Source: an uncultured Mediterranea sp. (GTDB lineage: Bacteria; Bacteroidota; Bacteroidia; Bacteroidales; Bacteroidaceae). From it: a stretch of DNA of 64,000 bases. The notes beneath the pieces are model-generated. The model made no database searches. It saw only the letters and a list, made by a program, of their open reading frames with translations, and had not been told where the DNA came from. A program made the position numbers and the translations under genes. Below are positions 17,992 through 26,329 of this stretch, piece by piece. The first letter of the stretch is position 1; each line of letters starts with the position of its first letter. The stretch spans positions 46,915 through 110,914 of the forward strand of contig CALZEQ010000004.1 of the NCBI GenBank assembly GCA_945641355.1, written 5' to 3'.

Positions 17992-20523
17992 ATGACCTAT
18001 TTCAGAACCTTGTGGGCCTTGTGCCTCTTCACAATTTTCTCCCTTTCGGTACGAGCCGGCCATCCGCGTACCATGAACGAGCCGGACAGTGTTTACCTGT
18101 TCTCCTACTCCCATGCCGACGGCAGGAGCGGCTTGAAGTTTGCCTGGAGTACCGATGGCGAGCAGTGGTTTTCCATCGGAGCGGGACACACCTATGTCAG
18201 CTCCGATTTCGGTCCCTGGGGACGCATGAAGACAATGTTCCATCCCCACCTGATGCAGACCCGTGCCGACGGGCATTGGCACTGCCTGTGGGAGGTAAGC
18301 GGAAGCGGACAGACGCTGGCATACGTCGAGTCGCCCGACTTGCTGCAGTGGCGGGCACAGCGTTATTTTGACCGCGCAGACTTGGCAAAGTATCTTCCTA
18401 AAGAGGTCTATGCCACTACGAAACGCACCATTCAGCTGGACGGTGAGGAGCAGACAGGCTGGACACAGCGGGTCGCCTATTCTACCGTTGAACAACTGGT
18501 GCGCTTTGCCGAGCAGAAACGCTATCGTCAGTCACTCTATGACGAACGTACCGAACAAGACCCTGTCCGCTTTGCCGGTCTGAAACCCATCGAAGCGACC
18601 ATCCGCGTCGAGGCAACCCGCGCGAAGGCCATCAGCCCGCATCTGATAGGTATCTTTTTTGAAGATATCAACTATGCCGCTGACGGTGGCCTCTATGCCG
18701 AACTGGTGCAGAACCGCGATTTCGAATATTCGGAAACCGACGGAGGGCGTGAAAAAGATTGGGGGCCGAAGAAGGCCTGGACGTTGCGCCAGACAGCCGA
18801 AGGAGCCTCTTTCACAATAGAGAGCGAGCAGCCCTTACACCCCAACAACGCCCATTACGCCGCGTTGGAGGTACCAGCAGATGGAGCCGTCACGTTGCTG
18901 AACAGCGGTTACGACGGCATCGCACTGCAACGCGGTGCCAAGTACGATTTCTCCCTGTTCGGCAAAGTGCTGCAAGGTAAGGGAGGCAAGGTGAAAGTCA
19001 GCCTGCTGGACGAAAGCGGTGAGGCGGTGGCCGAAGCGGTTGTCAACCTCACATCTGCCACGTGGAAGCAGCAGAAAGTGGTTCTTACCAGCCGTCAGGA
19101 TGTCAAGGCAGCTTCGCTCGCCCTGCAACCGCTACGGGCCGGCCGCTATGCACTCGACATGGTCTCCCTCTTCCCGCAAGCCACTTTCTGCGGACACAAG
19201 AACGGACTTCGTGCCGACCTGGCTCAGACACTGGCCGATTTGAAGCCTCGCTTTGTCCGTTTCCCCGGCGGCTGTGTGGCGCATGGCGACGGTGTAGACA
19301 ACATCTACGACTGGAAAGGGTCCATTGGCCCGCTGGAGGCCCGCAAGCCGTTGCGCAATCTGTGGGGGTACCACCAGACACGCGGTCTGGGCTACTTCGA
19401 GTATTTCCAGTTCTGTGAGGATATGGGAGCCGAACCGGTGCCGGTATTGGCAGCAGGTGTACCTTGTCAGAACTCGGGGACATGTACCCACCATTCGCAC
19501 GGCGAACTGAGTTGTAACGGGCAGCAGGGAGGTCTTCCCATGGAGGAGATGCCTGCCTACATACAGGATGTGCTCGACCTGATAGAGTATGCCAACGGCG
19601 ATGCCCGTACCACCGAATGGGGTCGCAAACGGGCAGAAGCCGGCCATCCCAAGCCTTTCAACCTGAAATTCATCGGCATCGGCAACGAGGATATGATAAC
19701 GGAAGTGTTTGAAGAACGCTTCAAGATGATTTATCAGGCCGTGCGCGAACTCCATCCCGAAATCACCGTCATCGGCACAGTAGGCCCCTTCTACGAGGGT
19801 ACCGACTATACCGAGGGGTGGCGATTGGCATCCGAGTTAAAAGTGCCGATGGTTGACGAGCACTATTACGTCAATCCGGGCTGGATGATTTACAACCAGG
19901 ATTACTACGACCGTTACGACCGCAGTAAGTCGAAAGTCTATCTGGGAGAGTATGCCGCCCATCTGCCCGGCCGCCCCAATAATGTGGAGACGGCACTGGC
20001 CGAAGCACTCTACCTGACGGCTGTCGAACGCAATGCCGATGTCGTGTCAATGAGTTCGTATGCGCCTCTGCTGGCCAAGGAGGGACACACGCAATGGAAT
20101 CCCGACCTCATCTATTTCAACAACAACGAGGTGAAACCTACTGTAGGCTACTACACCCAGCAGATGTACGGTCAGAATGCCGGTACCAGTTATCTGCCCT
20201 CCGTGGTGACAATTGACAACCAGCGTCCGGAGGTAAAGGCCCGCATCGGTGTCTCCGTCGTACAGGATGAGACTTCGGGTGACTACATCGTCAAGCTGGT
20301 CAACCTGTTACCAGTAGAGGTACGTACCCAAGTAGCGTTGAAGGATGTTGAGTTGGGGGCAACCCCCACCGCTGTCCGGACCATCCTCAGCGGGCATCCG
20401 GCTGACAAACAGGTGCATTCGGTCAGTGCTCCGTTCGCTCTGTCGGGCAGCGACTTCCCCTATACCATGCCGGCTTACTCGTTTACGGTAATCCGTATCA
20501 GTCAGACACAGGCAGGTAAGTAA
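17992..20523 (+). CDS. GH51 alpha-L-arabinofuranosidase with N-terminal partial propeller
   Basis: An 843-residue secreted enzyme releasing terminal alpha-L-arabinofuranose. A signal peptide (about 1-22) is followed by about 110 residues resembling one or two blades of a GH43-like propeller (LKFAWSTDGEQWFS, HWHCLWEVSGSGQTLAYVES), without a full set of catalytic residues. The GH51 part spans about 200-835 with the opening ISPHLIGIFFEDINYAADGGLYAELVQNRDFEY. The acid/base Glu 566 lies in GIGNEDM and the nucleophile Glu 653 in VYLGEYA. A beta-sandwich closes the protein. It starts 69 nt after the GH43-GH97 gene and is followed by a strong terminator, so it ends the locus. Confidence 0.93.
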   Translation: MTYFRTLWALCLFTIFSLSVRAGHPRTMNEPDSVYLFSYSHADGRSGLKFAWSTDGEQWFSIGAGHTYVSSDFGPWGRMKTMFHPHLMQTRADGHWHCLWEVSGSGQTLAYVESPDLLQWRAQRYFDRADLAKYLPKEVYATTKRTIQLDGEEQTGWTQRVAYSTVEQLVRFAEQKRYRQSLYDERTEQDPVRFAGLKPIEATIRVEATRAKAISPHLIGIFFEDINYAADGGLYAELVQNRDFEYSETDGGREKDWGPKKAWTLRQTAEGASFTIESEQPLHPNNAHYAALEVPADGAVTLLNSGYDGIALQRGAKYDFSLFGKVLQGKGGKVKVSLLDESGEAVAEAVVNLTSATWKQQKVVLTSRQDVKAASLALQPLRAGRYALDMVSLFPQATFCGHKNGLRADLAQTLADLKPRFVRFPGGCVAHGDGVDNIYDWKGSIGPLEARKPLRNLWGYHQTRGLGYFEYFQFCEDMGAEPVPVLAAGVPCQNSGTCTHHSHGELSCNGQQGGLPMEEMPAYIQDVLDLIEYANGDARTTEWGRKRAEAGHPKPFNLKFIGIGNEDMITEVFEERFKMIYQAVRELHPEITVIGTVGPFYEGTDYTEGWRLASELKVPMVDEHYYVNPGWMIYNQDYYDRYDRSKSKVYLGEYAAHLPGRPNNVETALAEALYLTAVERNADVVSMSSYAPLLAKEGHTQWNPDLIYFNNNEVKPTVGYYTQQMYGQNAGTSYLPSVVTIDNQRPEVKARIGVSVVQDETSGDYIVKLVNLLPVEVRTQVALKDVELGATPTAVRTILSGHPADKQVHSVSAPFALSGSDFPYTMPAYSFTVIRISQTQAGK

Positions 20524-20554
20524 AGAGGCTATATAGCTTTCCAATATGTCTTGT

Positions 20555-20601
20555 AACGTACAGGGGTGACACCTTTTTTCACCTCTGTACGTTTATTTTT
20601 T
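20555..20601 (+). terminator. Strong terminator after the GH51 gene
   Basis: A 15-bp stem (AACGTACAGGGGTGA at 20555-20569 with TCACCTCTGTACGTT at 20579-20593, one wobble pair) is followed by TATTTTTT. Confidence 0.85.
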
Positions 20602-20680
20602 GGGAATCACCATACCGAACGGACGATGCCTGTCAGCCTTCCTCCCGAGGAAATTATTTTTTCTACGTGAGGGATATGTA

Positions 20681-20760
20681 CTTTTTCTTTTGTCTTGAAA
20701 CAAAAGAAGAAGGTACCAAAAAAGGAAAATTCAAGGCTCACGTCTCCGTCGCTACTCCGA
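20681..20760 (+). repeat. Interspersed repeat, AT hairpin module
   Basis: CTTTTTCTTTTGT and ACAAAAGAAGAAGG form a stem, followed by TTCAAGGCTCACGTCTCCGT. The same module lies at 35059-35135. Frames through it give FFFCLETKE-like peptides that I consider spurious. Confidence 0.75.
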
Positions 20761-20815
20761 CATTGCCTGAAGGGGTCGTCGCGGAACTCGCTTCGCTCAG
20801 ACAGCCGCTCCTTTC

Positions 20816-21020
20816 TGTTCAATTTAAAATTAACAATTTAAAATTTAAAGCGGCGTTCGGTGCAGACTGGCGGGGTGAGGGCGCAAGATGTTGCGCCCCT
20901 ACAGGACAAGCAAAAAAAGTAATACCCGCACGGCCTGTTCAATTTAAAATTAAAAATTAAAAATTTAAAGTGACATTACTGGCGGGATGAGGGCGGACAC
21001 GCAGGTCCGCCCCTACACGT
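20816..21020 (+). repeat. Two tandem copies of AT-rich plus GC-hairpin repeat
   Basis: Each copy has a TTCAATTTAAAATTAA-type AT tract, then a variant of ACTGGCGGGATGAGGGC leading into a hairpin. The hairpins are GGGCGCAA/TTGCGCCC at 20879-20898 and GGGCGGAC/GTCCGCCC at 20991-21012, each followed by CCTACA. With the preceding AT hairpin this fills most of the 620-base gap between the GH51 gene and ilvE. Confidence 0.75.
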
Positions 21021-21024
21021 CAAT

Positions 21025-21112
21025 AAAAAAACTGTTATCTGTTATCTGTAAGATACGGACTCAGCGAATAGCCGAATTCTCATTTCTTACAGATAACAGA
21101 TAACAGTTTTTA
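21025..21112. terminator. Long inverted repeat between convergent GH51 gene and ilvE
   Basis: AAAAAACTGTTATCTGTTATCTGTAAG is matched by its reverse complement ending at 21112, giving a stem of about 26 bp around a 33-nt spacer. A/T runs on both outer sides suit bidirectional termination. It could also be a repeat element. Confidence 0.65.
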
Positions 21113-21145
21113 TTTTTCAGGTCAACGTGACAAGCCACGGCAGGC

Positions 21146-22165
21146 TTACTCAACCACCGTCACCCAACCGTGCGGATCGGGTTCGTCACCATACTGGATG
21201 GCACGCAGCTTGTTGTAGAGTTTCGTGCATACAGGCCCCGGCTTGCCATCCTTGGCAATCACATAGCTCTTGCCATTCTCCACATCGTCAATACGCTCAA
21301 TGGGACTGATGACAGCAGCAGTTCCACAGGCCCCGGCTTCCTCGAATGTAGTAAGTTCCTCCTCGGGGATGGGACGACGCTCTACCTTCATACCCAGATC
21401 CTCGGCCAGCTGCATCAGGCTCTTGTTGGTGATGGAAGGCAGGATAGAGGTAGAGAGCGGAGTGACGTAGGTGTTGTCTTTGATACCGAAAAAGTTGGCG
21501 GCACCGCACTCGTCGATGTACTTCTTCTCACGCGCATCCAGATAGAACTCGCATGCATAGCCCAGGTCGTGCGCCTTCTTGTTGGCACGGAGACTGGCTG
21601 CATAGTTACCTCCAACCTTGTAGATGCCGGTGCCCAACGGTGCTGCACGGTCGAACTCGCGGATGATGACATACGGATTCGTAGAGAAGCCACCCTTGAA
21701 GTATGGACCTACCGGCGTGACGAAGATGACAAACAGGTATTCGTTGGCCGGATGTACACCTACCTGTGCACCTGTACCCACCAGCAACGGGCGGATATAG
21801 AGAGAGGCACCACTCTCATAAGGAGGGATGAAACGTTCGTTCAGCTTCACCACCTTCAACACAGCTTCACGGAAGCGTTCAGTGGAAAGTTCAGGCATCA
21901 GGATGCCTTGGCAAGTAGACTGCAGGCGTGCAGCATTCTCTTCCAGACGGAAGATGCGAATCTTGCCATCCTTGCCTCTGAAGGCCTTCAAGCCCTCGAA
22001 AGCCTCCTGACCATAGTGCAAGCAGGTGGCTGCCATGTGCATGGGGATGGTCTCTTCGCTACATACCTCCAATTCGCCCCATTGCCCGTTACGATAGTAA
22101 ATTCTCACGTTGTAATCTGTCTTCATGTATCCGAACGGCAGATTAGCCCAATCAAGTTCTTTCAT
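21146..22165 (-). CDS. ilvE: Branched-chain amino acid aminotransferase
   Basis: PLP-dependent transfer of an amino group between glutamate and the keto acids of leucine, isoleucine and valine, in the cytosol. The 339-residue class IV aminotransferase shows YGQEAFEGLKAFRGKDG, YIRPLLVGTG, the PLP-lysine region GTGIYKVGGNYAASL and FYLDAREKKYIDECGAANFFGI. The start at 22165 (MKELDWANLPFGYM) is preferred; an upstream in-frame start lies only a few bases from the promoter element at 22199-22206. The gene converges with the GH51 gene, with a long inverted repeat between them. Confidence 0.96.
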   Translation of the reverse strand: MKELDWANLPFGYMKTDYNVRIYYRNGQWGELEVCSEETIPMHMAATCLHYGQEAFEGLKAFRGKDGKIRIFRLEENAARLQSTCQGILMPELSTERFREAVLKVVKLNERFIPPYESGASLYIRPLLVGTGAQVGVHPANEYLFVIFVTPVGPYFKGGFSTNPYVIIREFDRAAPLGTGIYKVGGNYAASLRANKKAHDLGYACEFYLDAREKKYIDECGAANFFGIKDNTYVTPLSTSILPSITNKSLMQLAEDLGMKVERRPIPEEELTTFEEAGACGTAAVISPIERIDDVENGKSYVIAKDGKPGPVCTKLYNKLRAIQYGDEPDPHGWVTVVE

Positions 22166-22198
22166 ATCTATTGTTTTAAAGTTTTCTACAATTTGCAA

Positions 22199-22206
22199 CA
22201 AAAGTA
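22199..22206 (-). promoter_or_regulatory. ilvE promoter -7 element
   Basis: TACTTTTG on the minus strand between xseB and ilvE, 33 nt before the ilvE ATG, suggests ilvE has its own transcript. Confidence 0.5.
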
Positions 22207-22210
22207 GCTT

Positions 22211-22426
22211 TTATTCTTCACATTTCTGCTTCTCCGACAATAATTTTTCTATTTCGCGGTCGGCTTTGGTCAATTTATCGCTGCAGAAGGCAATGATTTC
22301 ATTGGCTTCCTTGATTTTTTCAGCTAATTGGTCAATCTCCAGTTCATTGCTGTCTATCAGCCGGACAATCTCTTCCAAGCGTTCCATGGCTTGGGAGTAG
22401 GTTTGAGACTTTTTCTTCTGTGCCAT
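22211..22426 (-). CDS. xseB: Exodeoxyribonuclease VII small subunit
   Basis: A 71-residue XseB, the accessory subunit of exonuclease VII, which degrades single-stranded DNA during repair. The helical hairpin and heptad pattern are typical: YSQAMERLEEIVRLIDSNELEIDQL, then KEANEIIAFCSDKLTKADREIEKLL. It follows xseA by 21 nt on the same strand, the usual pairing. Confidence 0.93.
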   Translation of the reverse strand: MAQKKKSQTYSQAMERLEEIVRLIDSNELEIDQLAEKIKEANEIIAFCSDKLTKADREIEKLLSEKQKCEE

Positions 22427-22447
22427 ATTTATATGTAGTTACGATGA

Positions 22448-23767
22448 TTACACGAGTTTGTTTTCCTGCGGGAGAAGGGTCGAACGAACCTCCCCCCGAT
22501 AGAGGCGGGTGACGATGACATCCCCCGGCTGTAGCGTAGAGGCATCTTTCACCGCCCTGCCCTCTTTGAGGGTGATGCTATAGCCACGTGCCAGCAGCCG
22601 CTCCGGCGAGGCATCGGCCAGACGTTGACGCAGCAAGTCGATGCGATGACGCTGGGCAGCAAAGCGGTTTTTGAGCGACTGTGCCAGGTCCTTGCGAAGC
22701 GTCAGCAACGTAAGGCGGCCATCCGACAGGCGACGATAGGCGGCTGCGGGAATGCGGGCCTGTGCCTGCTGCAACAGGTACTGCTCCTGACGGAGACGAC
22801 TGCGTACCCGTTCGTGCAGACGGCTCACCAACCGCTCCTGGCGGACTTGTTCCATCGCCAACCGATGACGGACACCCGCCTCCAGACAATGCGCCAATGC
22901 CTCTATCTGCTGCGCCTCCTGCTCCAGCAGTCCGATGAGGTAAGCAGCTGCTGCGGTAGGAGTCTTCACACGGGTATGTGCCACCGTATCGAGCACGGTT
23001 TCATCCCGTTCATGACCGATGCCTACAATCACAGGCAAGGGGAACTGGGCACACGCAGCGGCCAGCAGATAGGTATCGAAACAGGAAAGGTCTGAAGTGG
23101 CTCCTCCCCCACGAATCATCACCACCACGTCAAACTCCTGCAGCCGGTCGTTGATGGCATCGAGTGCCGCCAGGATAGACTCTTCCACCCGTTCGCCCTG
23201 CATCAGGGCAGGAAAGAGTTCGGTGTGGAAGTAGAAGCCGCGGTCATTGTGCTGCAACTGATGGCAGAAGTCACCGTAGCCGGCAGCCGTAGCCGACGAG
23301 ACCACCGCGATGCGCTGGGGCAGACGCGGCATGGCCAGCTCCTTGTTCAGCGTAAGAACGCCCTCCTGCTGCAATTGGTTCAGGATGTCGCGACGACGAC
23401 GAGCCATGTCACCCAGCGTATAGGTGGGGTCGATGTCGAGAACCGTCAGACTGTAGCCATAGAGTTCGTGAAAGCTCACTGATACCAGCACCTGCACCTT
23501 GATGCCCGATGCGAAAAGCTGCCCCGTGCTCTCTTCAAAATAGGGACGCAGCATCCGGAAGACATTCGCCCAGATGATGCCTCGGGCACGGGCTACCAGA
23601 CGGTTTCCATACTCCTCCTTCTGCACGAACTCCAGATAGCAATGCCCGTTGCTGTGGGTATGCATGTCGCTCAGTTCGGCCTGCACCCAGTACTCGCCGG
23701 GCATCCCTTGCTCCAGACAACCGCGCACCAGGCTGTTCAGATCGAGCAATGTCAATGTTGTATCCAT
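22448..23767 (-). CDS. xseA: Exodeoxyribonuclease VII large subunit
   Basis: Catalytic subunit of the single-strand-specific exonuclease VII. The 439-residue protein has an N-terminal OB-fold (YWVQAELSDMHTHSNGHCYLEF). The catalytic core contains RIAVVSSATAAGYGDF, VVVMIRGGGATSDLSCFD and PVIVGIGHERDETVLDTVAHTRVKTPTAAA. A coiled coil and the C-terminal LARGYSITLKEGRAVKDASTL follow. A longer start at 23851 would overlap the upstream subtilase gene, so MDTTLTLLDLNSL at 23767 is chosen. It lies between a subtilase and xseB in one run. Confidence 0.95.
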   Translation of the reverse strand: MDTTLTLLDLNSLVRGCLEQGMPGEYWVQAELSDMHTHSNGHCYLEFVQKEEYGNRLVARARGIIWANVFRMLRPYFEESTGQLFASGIKVQVLVSVSFHELYGYSLTVLDIDPTYTLGDMARRRRDILNQLQQEGVLTLNKELAMPRLPQRIAVVSSATAAGYGDFCHQLQHNDRGFYFHTELFPALMQGERVEESILAALDAINDRLQEFDVVVMIRGGGATSDLSCFDTYLLAAACAQFPLPVIVGIGHERDETVLDTVAHTRVKTPTAAAAYLIGLLEQEAQQIEALAHCLEAGVRHRLAMEQVRQERLVSRLHERVRSRLRQEQYLLQQAQARIPAAAYRRLSDGRLTLLTLRKDLAQSLKNRFAAQRHRIDLLRQRLADASPERLLARGYSITLKEGRAVKDASTLQPGDVIVTRLYRGEVRSTLLPQENKLV

Positions 23768-23789
23768 CTCCGTCTCCTCCTCTCCGTTA

Positions 23790-25157
23790 TCAATTCGCCT
23801 GCTGCAGATAGGTCTGATAGGCTTGCCACAGGTCGGGCACTCCATATCCATAGATATTGTCAGGGAAATCGGCCCGGTCGCCCGACCGACGGACCAGTTC
23901 CAGCAGTTGGGCAGCCGTCAGGCGCGGACAAGCCTGCCACAGGCAAGCCACCATGCCACACAGGATGGGCGAAGCAAACGAGGTACCGTCGGCCTCTCCC
24001 TGATTGCCGTTGGTCAGCATGACATCCGCCTGAGAACCCACCGCCACCACGTCGGGCTTCACCCGTCCGTCTGCCGTGGGGCCGACGGACGAGAAGGGAG
24101 CCAGCAAGCGCCTCCTGTCTATCGCTCCCACCGTAAGCACATCGAAGGCATCGGCGGGTGGTGTTATCTTTTTCCAGCTTCCCCTGCCGGCATTGCCTGC
24201 ACTGCACACCATCACCATTCCCTTGGCTGCCACGCGGGAGGCCTGACGGGACATCAGCGAGCAGCGGCCGTCCAAGTGACGCAGTTCGTAGTTCTGCGAA
24301 GCGTCGTCAAAGGCGTAGTAGCCCAACGACGTGTTCAGCACATCCACTCCCACGCTATCGGCAAACTCTACCGCCGCGGCCCAGTAATCCTCCTCGATAG
24401 GGAACTCACCCGACTCGTCCTCAGTGCGCAACAGCCAGTAGGAGGCTTCGGGCGCGGTACCTACCATCACCTGCGGCTTGTTCATCGCCATACAGGAGAG
24501 TACCAAGGTGCCATGCGAACCCTGCGCATAGATGTCGGAGTCAGGATGGACGAAATCGCGCGTACCCACGATATGCAGGTTGCTCATTGCCTTTATCTTA
24601 TCTACATTGTGAAAGCCGGCATCCATCACGGCAATGGTCATCGTCTCCCCCCGAAAGCCGGCCTGATGCAGCCGATGGCCGTTGCTCATGGCTATCTGCG
24701 CGAAAGCCGTTCCATACAGGCTGTCCGGATGGAGGGTCGGACGGTTGGACAGCGGGTCGCGGGCGGTCGGAGGCAACGCTTCCAAAGGAGGCTGCCACAC
24801 CTTCCGGACAGAACGGACAAAGGGCAAGGCTGCCACGCGGGCCACGGCGGAGCTATCGCTGCAGGCCACCGTCACAAAGTTCTCCCACTTCCCTGTCAGC
24901 AGAATCTGCACCCCCTGACGGGCTATCTCCTCGACATAACGGCCACACACAGGCAAATCGGTAGAGTCGACCGCCAACCCTTGACGTTGACGTCGGCCAA
25001 GCGATTTCGCGGAGAGATAAGCCTCCGGGTGGTCGAGCGAATACTCGGTAGCCGCCTTGTCCTTCAGGCAGACCCTATACTTCAGGAGGCTCGGCTGCGC
25101 CTGCGTCACCGCAACGAGGCACAGCAACCATCCCGCTATCAACAGTTTCTTGTCCAT
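23790..25157 (-). CDS. Secreted S8 (subtilisin-like) serine protease
   Basis: An exported protease of 455 residues with a signal peptide (MDKKLLIAGWLLCLVAVTQA). A pro-region of about 130 residues is followed by a complete subtilase domain. The triad is Asp 179 (TIAVMDAG), His 215 (QGSHGTLV) and Ser 393 (DGTSFASP), with oxyanion Asn 322 (SAGNAG). No C-terminal sorting domain follows, so it is probably periplasmic or released. It lies 13 nt after mnmA and 22 nt before xseA in the same orientation. Substrate unknown. Confidence 0.93.
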   Translation of the reverse strand: MDKKLLIAGWLLCLVAVTQAQPSLLKYRVCLKDKAATEYSLDHPEAYLSAKSLGRRQRQGLAVDSTDLPVCGRYVEEIARQGVQILLTGKWENFVTVACSDSSAVARVAALPFVRSVRKVWQPPLEALPPTARDPLSNRPTLHPDSLYGTAFAQIAMSNGHRLHQAGFRGETMTIAVMDAGFHNVDKIKAMSNLHIVGTRDFVHPDSDIYAQGSHGTLVLSCMAMNKPQVMVGTAPEASYWLLRTEDESGEFPIEEDYWAAAVEFADSVGVDVLNTSLGYYAFDDASQNYELRHLDGRCSLMSRQASRVAAKGMVMVCSAGNAGRGSWKKITPPADAFDVLTVGAIDRRRLLAPFSSVGPTADGRVKPDVVAVGSQADVMLTNGNQGEADGTSFASPILCGMVACLWQACPRLTAAQLLELVRRSGDRADFPDNIYGYGVPDLWQAYQTYLQQAN

Positions 25158-25170
25158 CTCTGTTTACTTT

Positions 25171-26238
25171 TTATATATACATACCAATTCCCCGCTGCGA
25201 CGCAATGAAGGCACCGCCTACCAGCCTTCCACCTATGTAGAATACAGCCGACTGACCCGGCGTGATGGCCGAAGCCTCAGCCAGAAAGCGGACCAGCAGT
25301 CTGCCATCGTCCAGACGGCGTAAGGTGCAGGGTATGGGACGACTGCGATAGCGGATGCGTACCGACAACTCTGTAGAGGCGAACACCTCATCCTCGCGAG
25401 GGAAGCATTCCTGCTCGGCCAGCATATAAGCGGTCCGCAACTGCTCGGCATCGCCCAGCATCACCGTATTCTTCTCCGGATTGATTTTCAGCACATAGGC
25501 CGGCTTGCCCAAGGCTATCTCCAGTCCCTTCCGCTGACCGATGGTATAGTAGGGGAAGCCGCGATGCTCGCCCAGCTTCACCCCCTCGGCATTGACGAAC
25601 CAACCCTTGCCAATCTCCCGGTCTATCTCGGGCGACTGCTCGCGCAAGAAGTCACGGTAGTCTCCCTGAATGAAGCAGACCTCCATGCTCTCCCCCTCCT
25701 CGGCCTTCATCGGATAGCCCCGACGGCGCAGGTAGTCGCGCACCTCCACCTTCGTATAGGTGCCCAGCGGGAAAAGGCAGCGTCTCAGCACCTCCTGGCC
25801 CAACCTCCAGAGGAAATAAGACTGATCCTTGCGGTCGTCGTCGCCCGTCACGATGTAGACGATGCCGTCACGCTCCTCCAAGCGGACATAGTGGCCGGTA
25901 GCGATACGGGCACACCCCAGCCGATCGGCCCACTCTGCCAAAACACGAAACTTGAACAACGGGTTGCACATCACGCAGGGATTGGGCGTACGGCCCCGTT
26001 TGTATTCGTCGATGAAGTTCTGTACCACGACCTTTCGGAAGGATTCCCGTTCATCGGCCACATAGTGTTCAATACCCATGCTTTCGGCCAGCCTGCGAGC
26101 CTCAACGGGCTCTTCGCCCCACACCCACAGCGTCACTCCCACGATGTCATACCCCTGTTCGCGCAGCATCAGGCAGGTGGTCGTACTGTCTATACCACCG
26201 CTCATACCCACCAATACACGTCTTTCTGAGTTGTCCAT
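25171..26238 (-). CDS. mnmA: tRNA-specific 2-thiouridylase
   Basis: Installs the 2-thio group on U34 of Lys, Glu and Gln tRNAs using ATP and a relayed sulfur. The 355-residue protein shows the PP-loop GMSGGIDS, the first catalytic cysteine in TPNPCVMCN, the tRNA-binding region [10 protein letters not shown] and [15 protein letters not shown], and the second cysteine in MEVCFIQG. The start MDNSERR at 26238 is used because the TACATTTG element at 26266-26273 overlaps the longer start. It heads the mnmA-protease-xseA-xseB run. Bacteroides often carries two MnmA paralogues and this may be either. Confidence 0.93.
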   Translation of the reverse strand: MDNSERRVLVGMSGGIDSTTTCLMLREQGYDIVGVTLWVWGEEPVEARRLAESMGIEHYVADERESFRKVVVQNFIDEYKRGRTPNPCVMCNPLFKFRVLAEWADRLGCARIATGHYVRLEERDGIVYIVTGDDDRKDQSYFLWRLGQEVLRRCLFPLGTYTKVEVRDYLRRRGYPMKAEEGESMEVCFIQGDYRDFLREQSPEIDREIGKGWFVNAEGVKLGEHRGFPYYTIGQRKGLEIALGKPAYVLKINPEKNTVMLGDAEQLRTAYMLAEQECFPREDEVFASTELSVRIRYRSRPIPCTLRRLDDGRLLVRFLAEASAITPGQSAVFYIGGRLVGGAFIASQRGIGMYI

Positions 26239-26265
26239 ACGTCGAATCGAAATAAAAACAAAGCG

Positions 26266-26273
26266 CAAATGTA
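26266..26273 (-). promoter_or_regulatory. mnmA promoter -7 element
   Basis: TACATTTG on the minus strand, 28 nt before the mnmA ATG, fits TAnnTTTG. Confidence 0.5.
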
Positions 26274-26296
26274 GTCAAAAATATCTGAGTTTTCAG

Positions 26297-26304
26297 TAAA
26301 TTTG
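26297..26304 (+). promoter_or_regulatory. DMT transporter promoter -7 element
   Basis: TAAATTTG, 26 nt before the ATG at 26330, back to back with the mnmA promoter. Confidence 0.5.
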
Positions 26305-26329
26305 CGGCCAATTTGAAAAACAAGCTAAT

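Noticed and set aside
20667..20960. Small protein with FFFCLETKE-like sequence
   Set aside because: It runs through the interspersed repeat, and similar peptides arise at 34103-35227 and 38824-39063 only because the same repeat is present.
23649..25208. Plus-strand frame of about 500 codons opposite the subtilase
   Set aside because: The minus strand encodes a full catalytic triad; the plus frame is histidine/arginine-rich shadow sequence.
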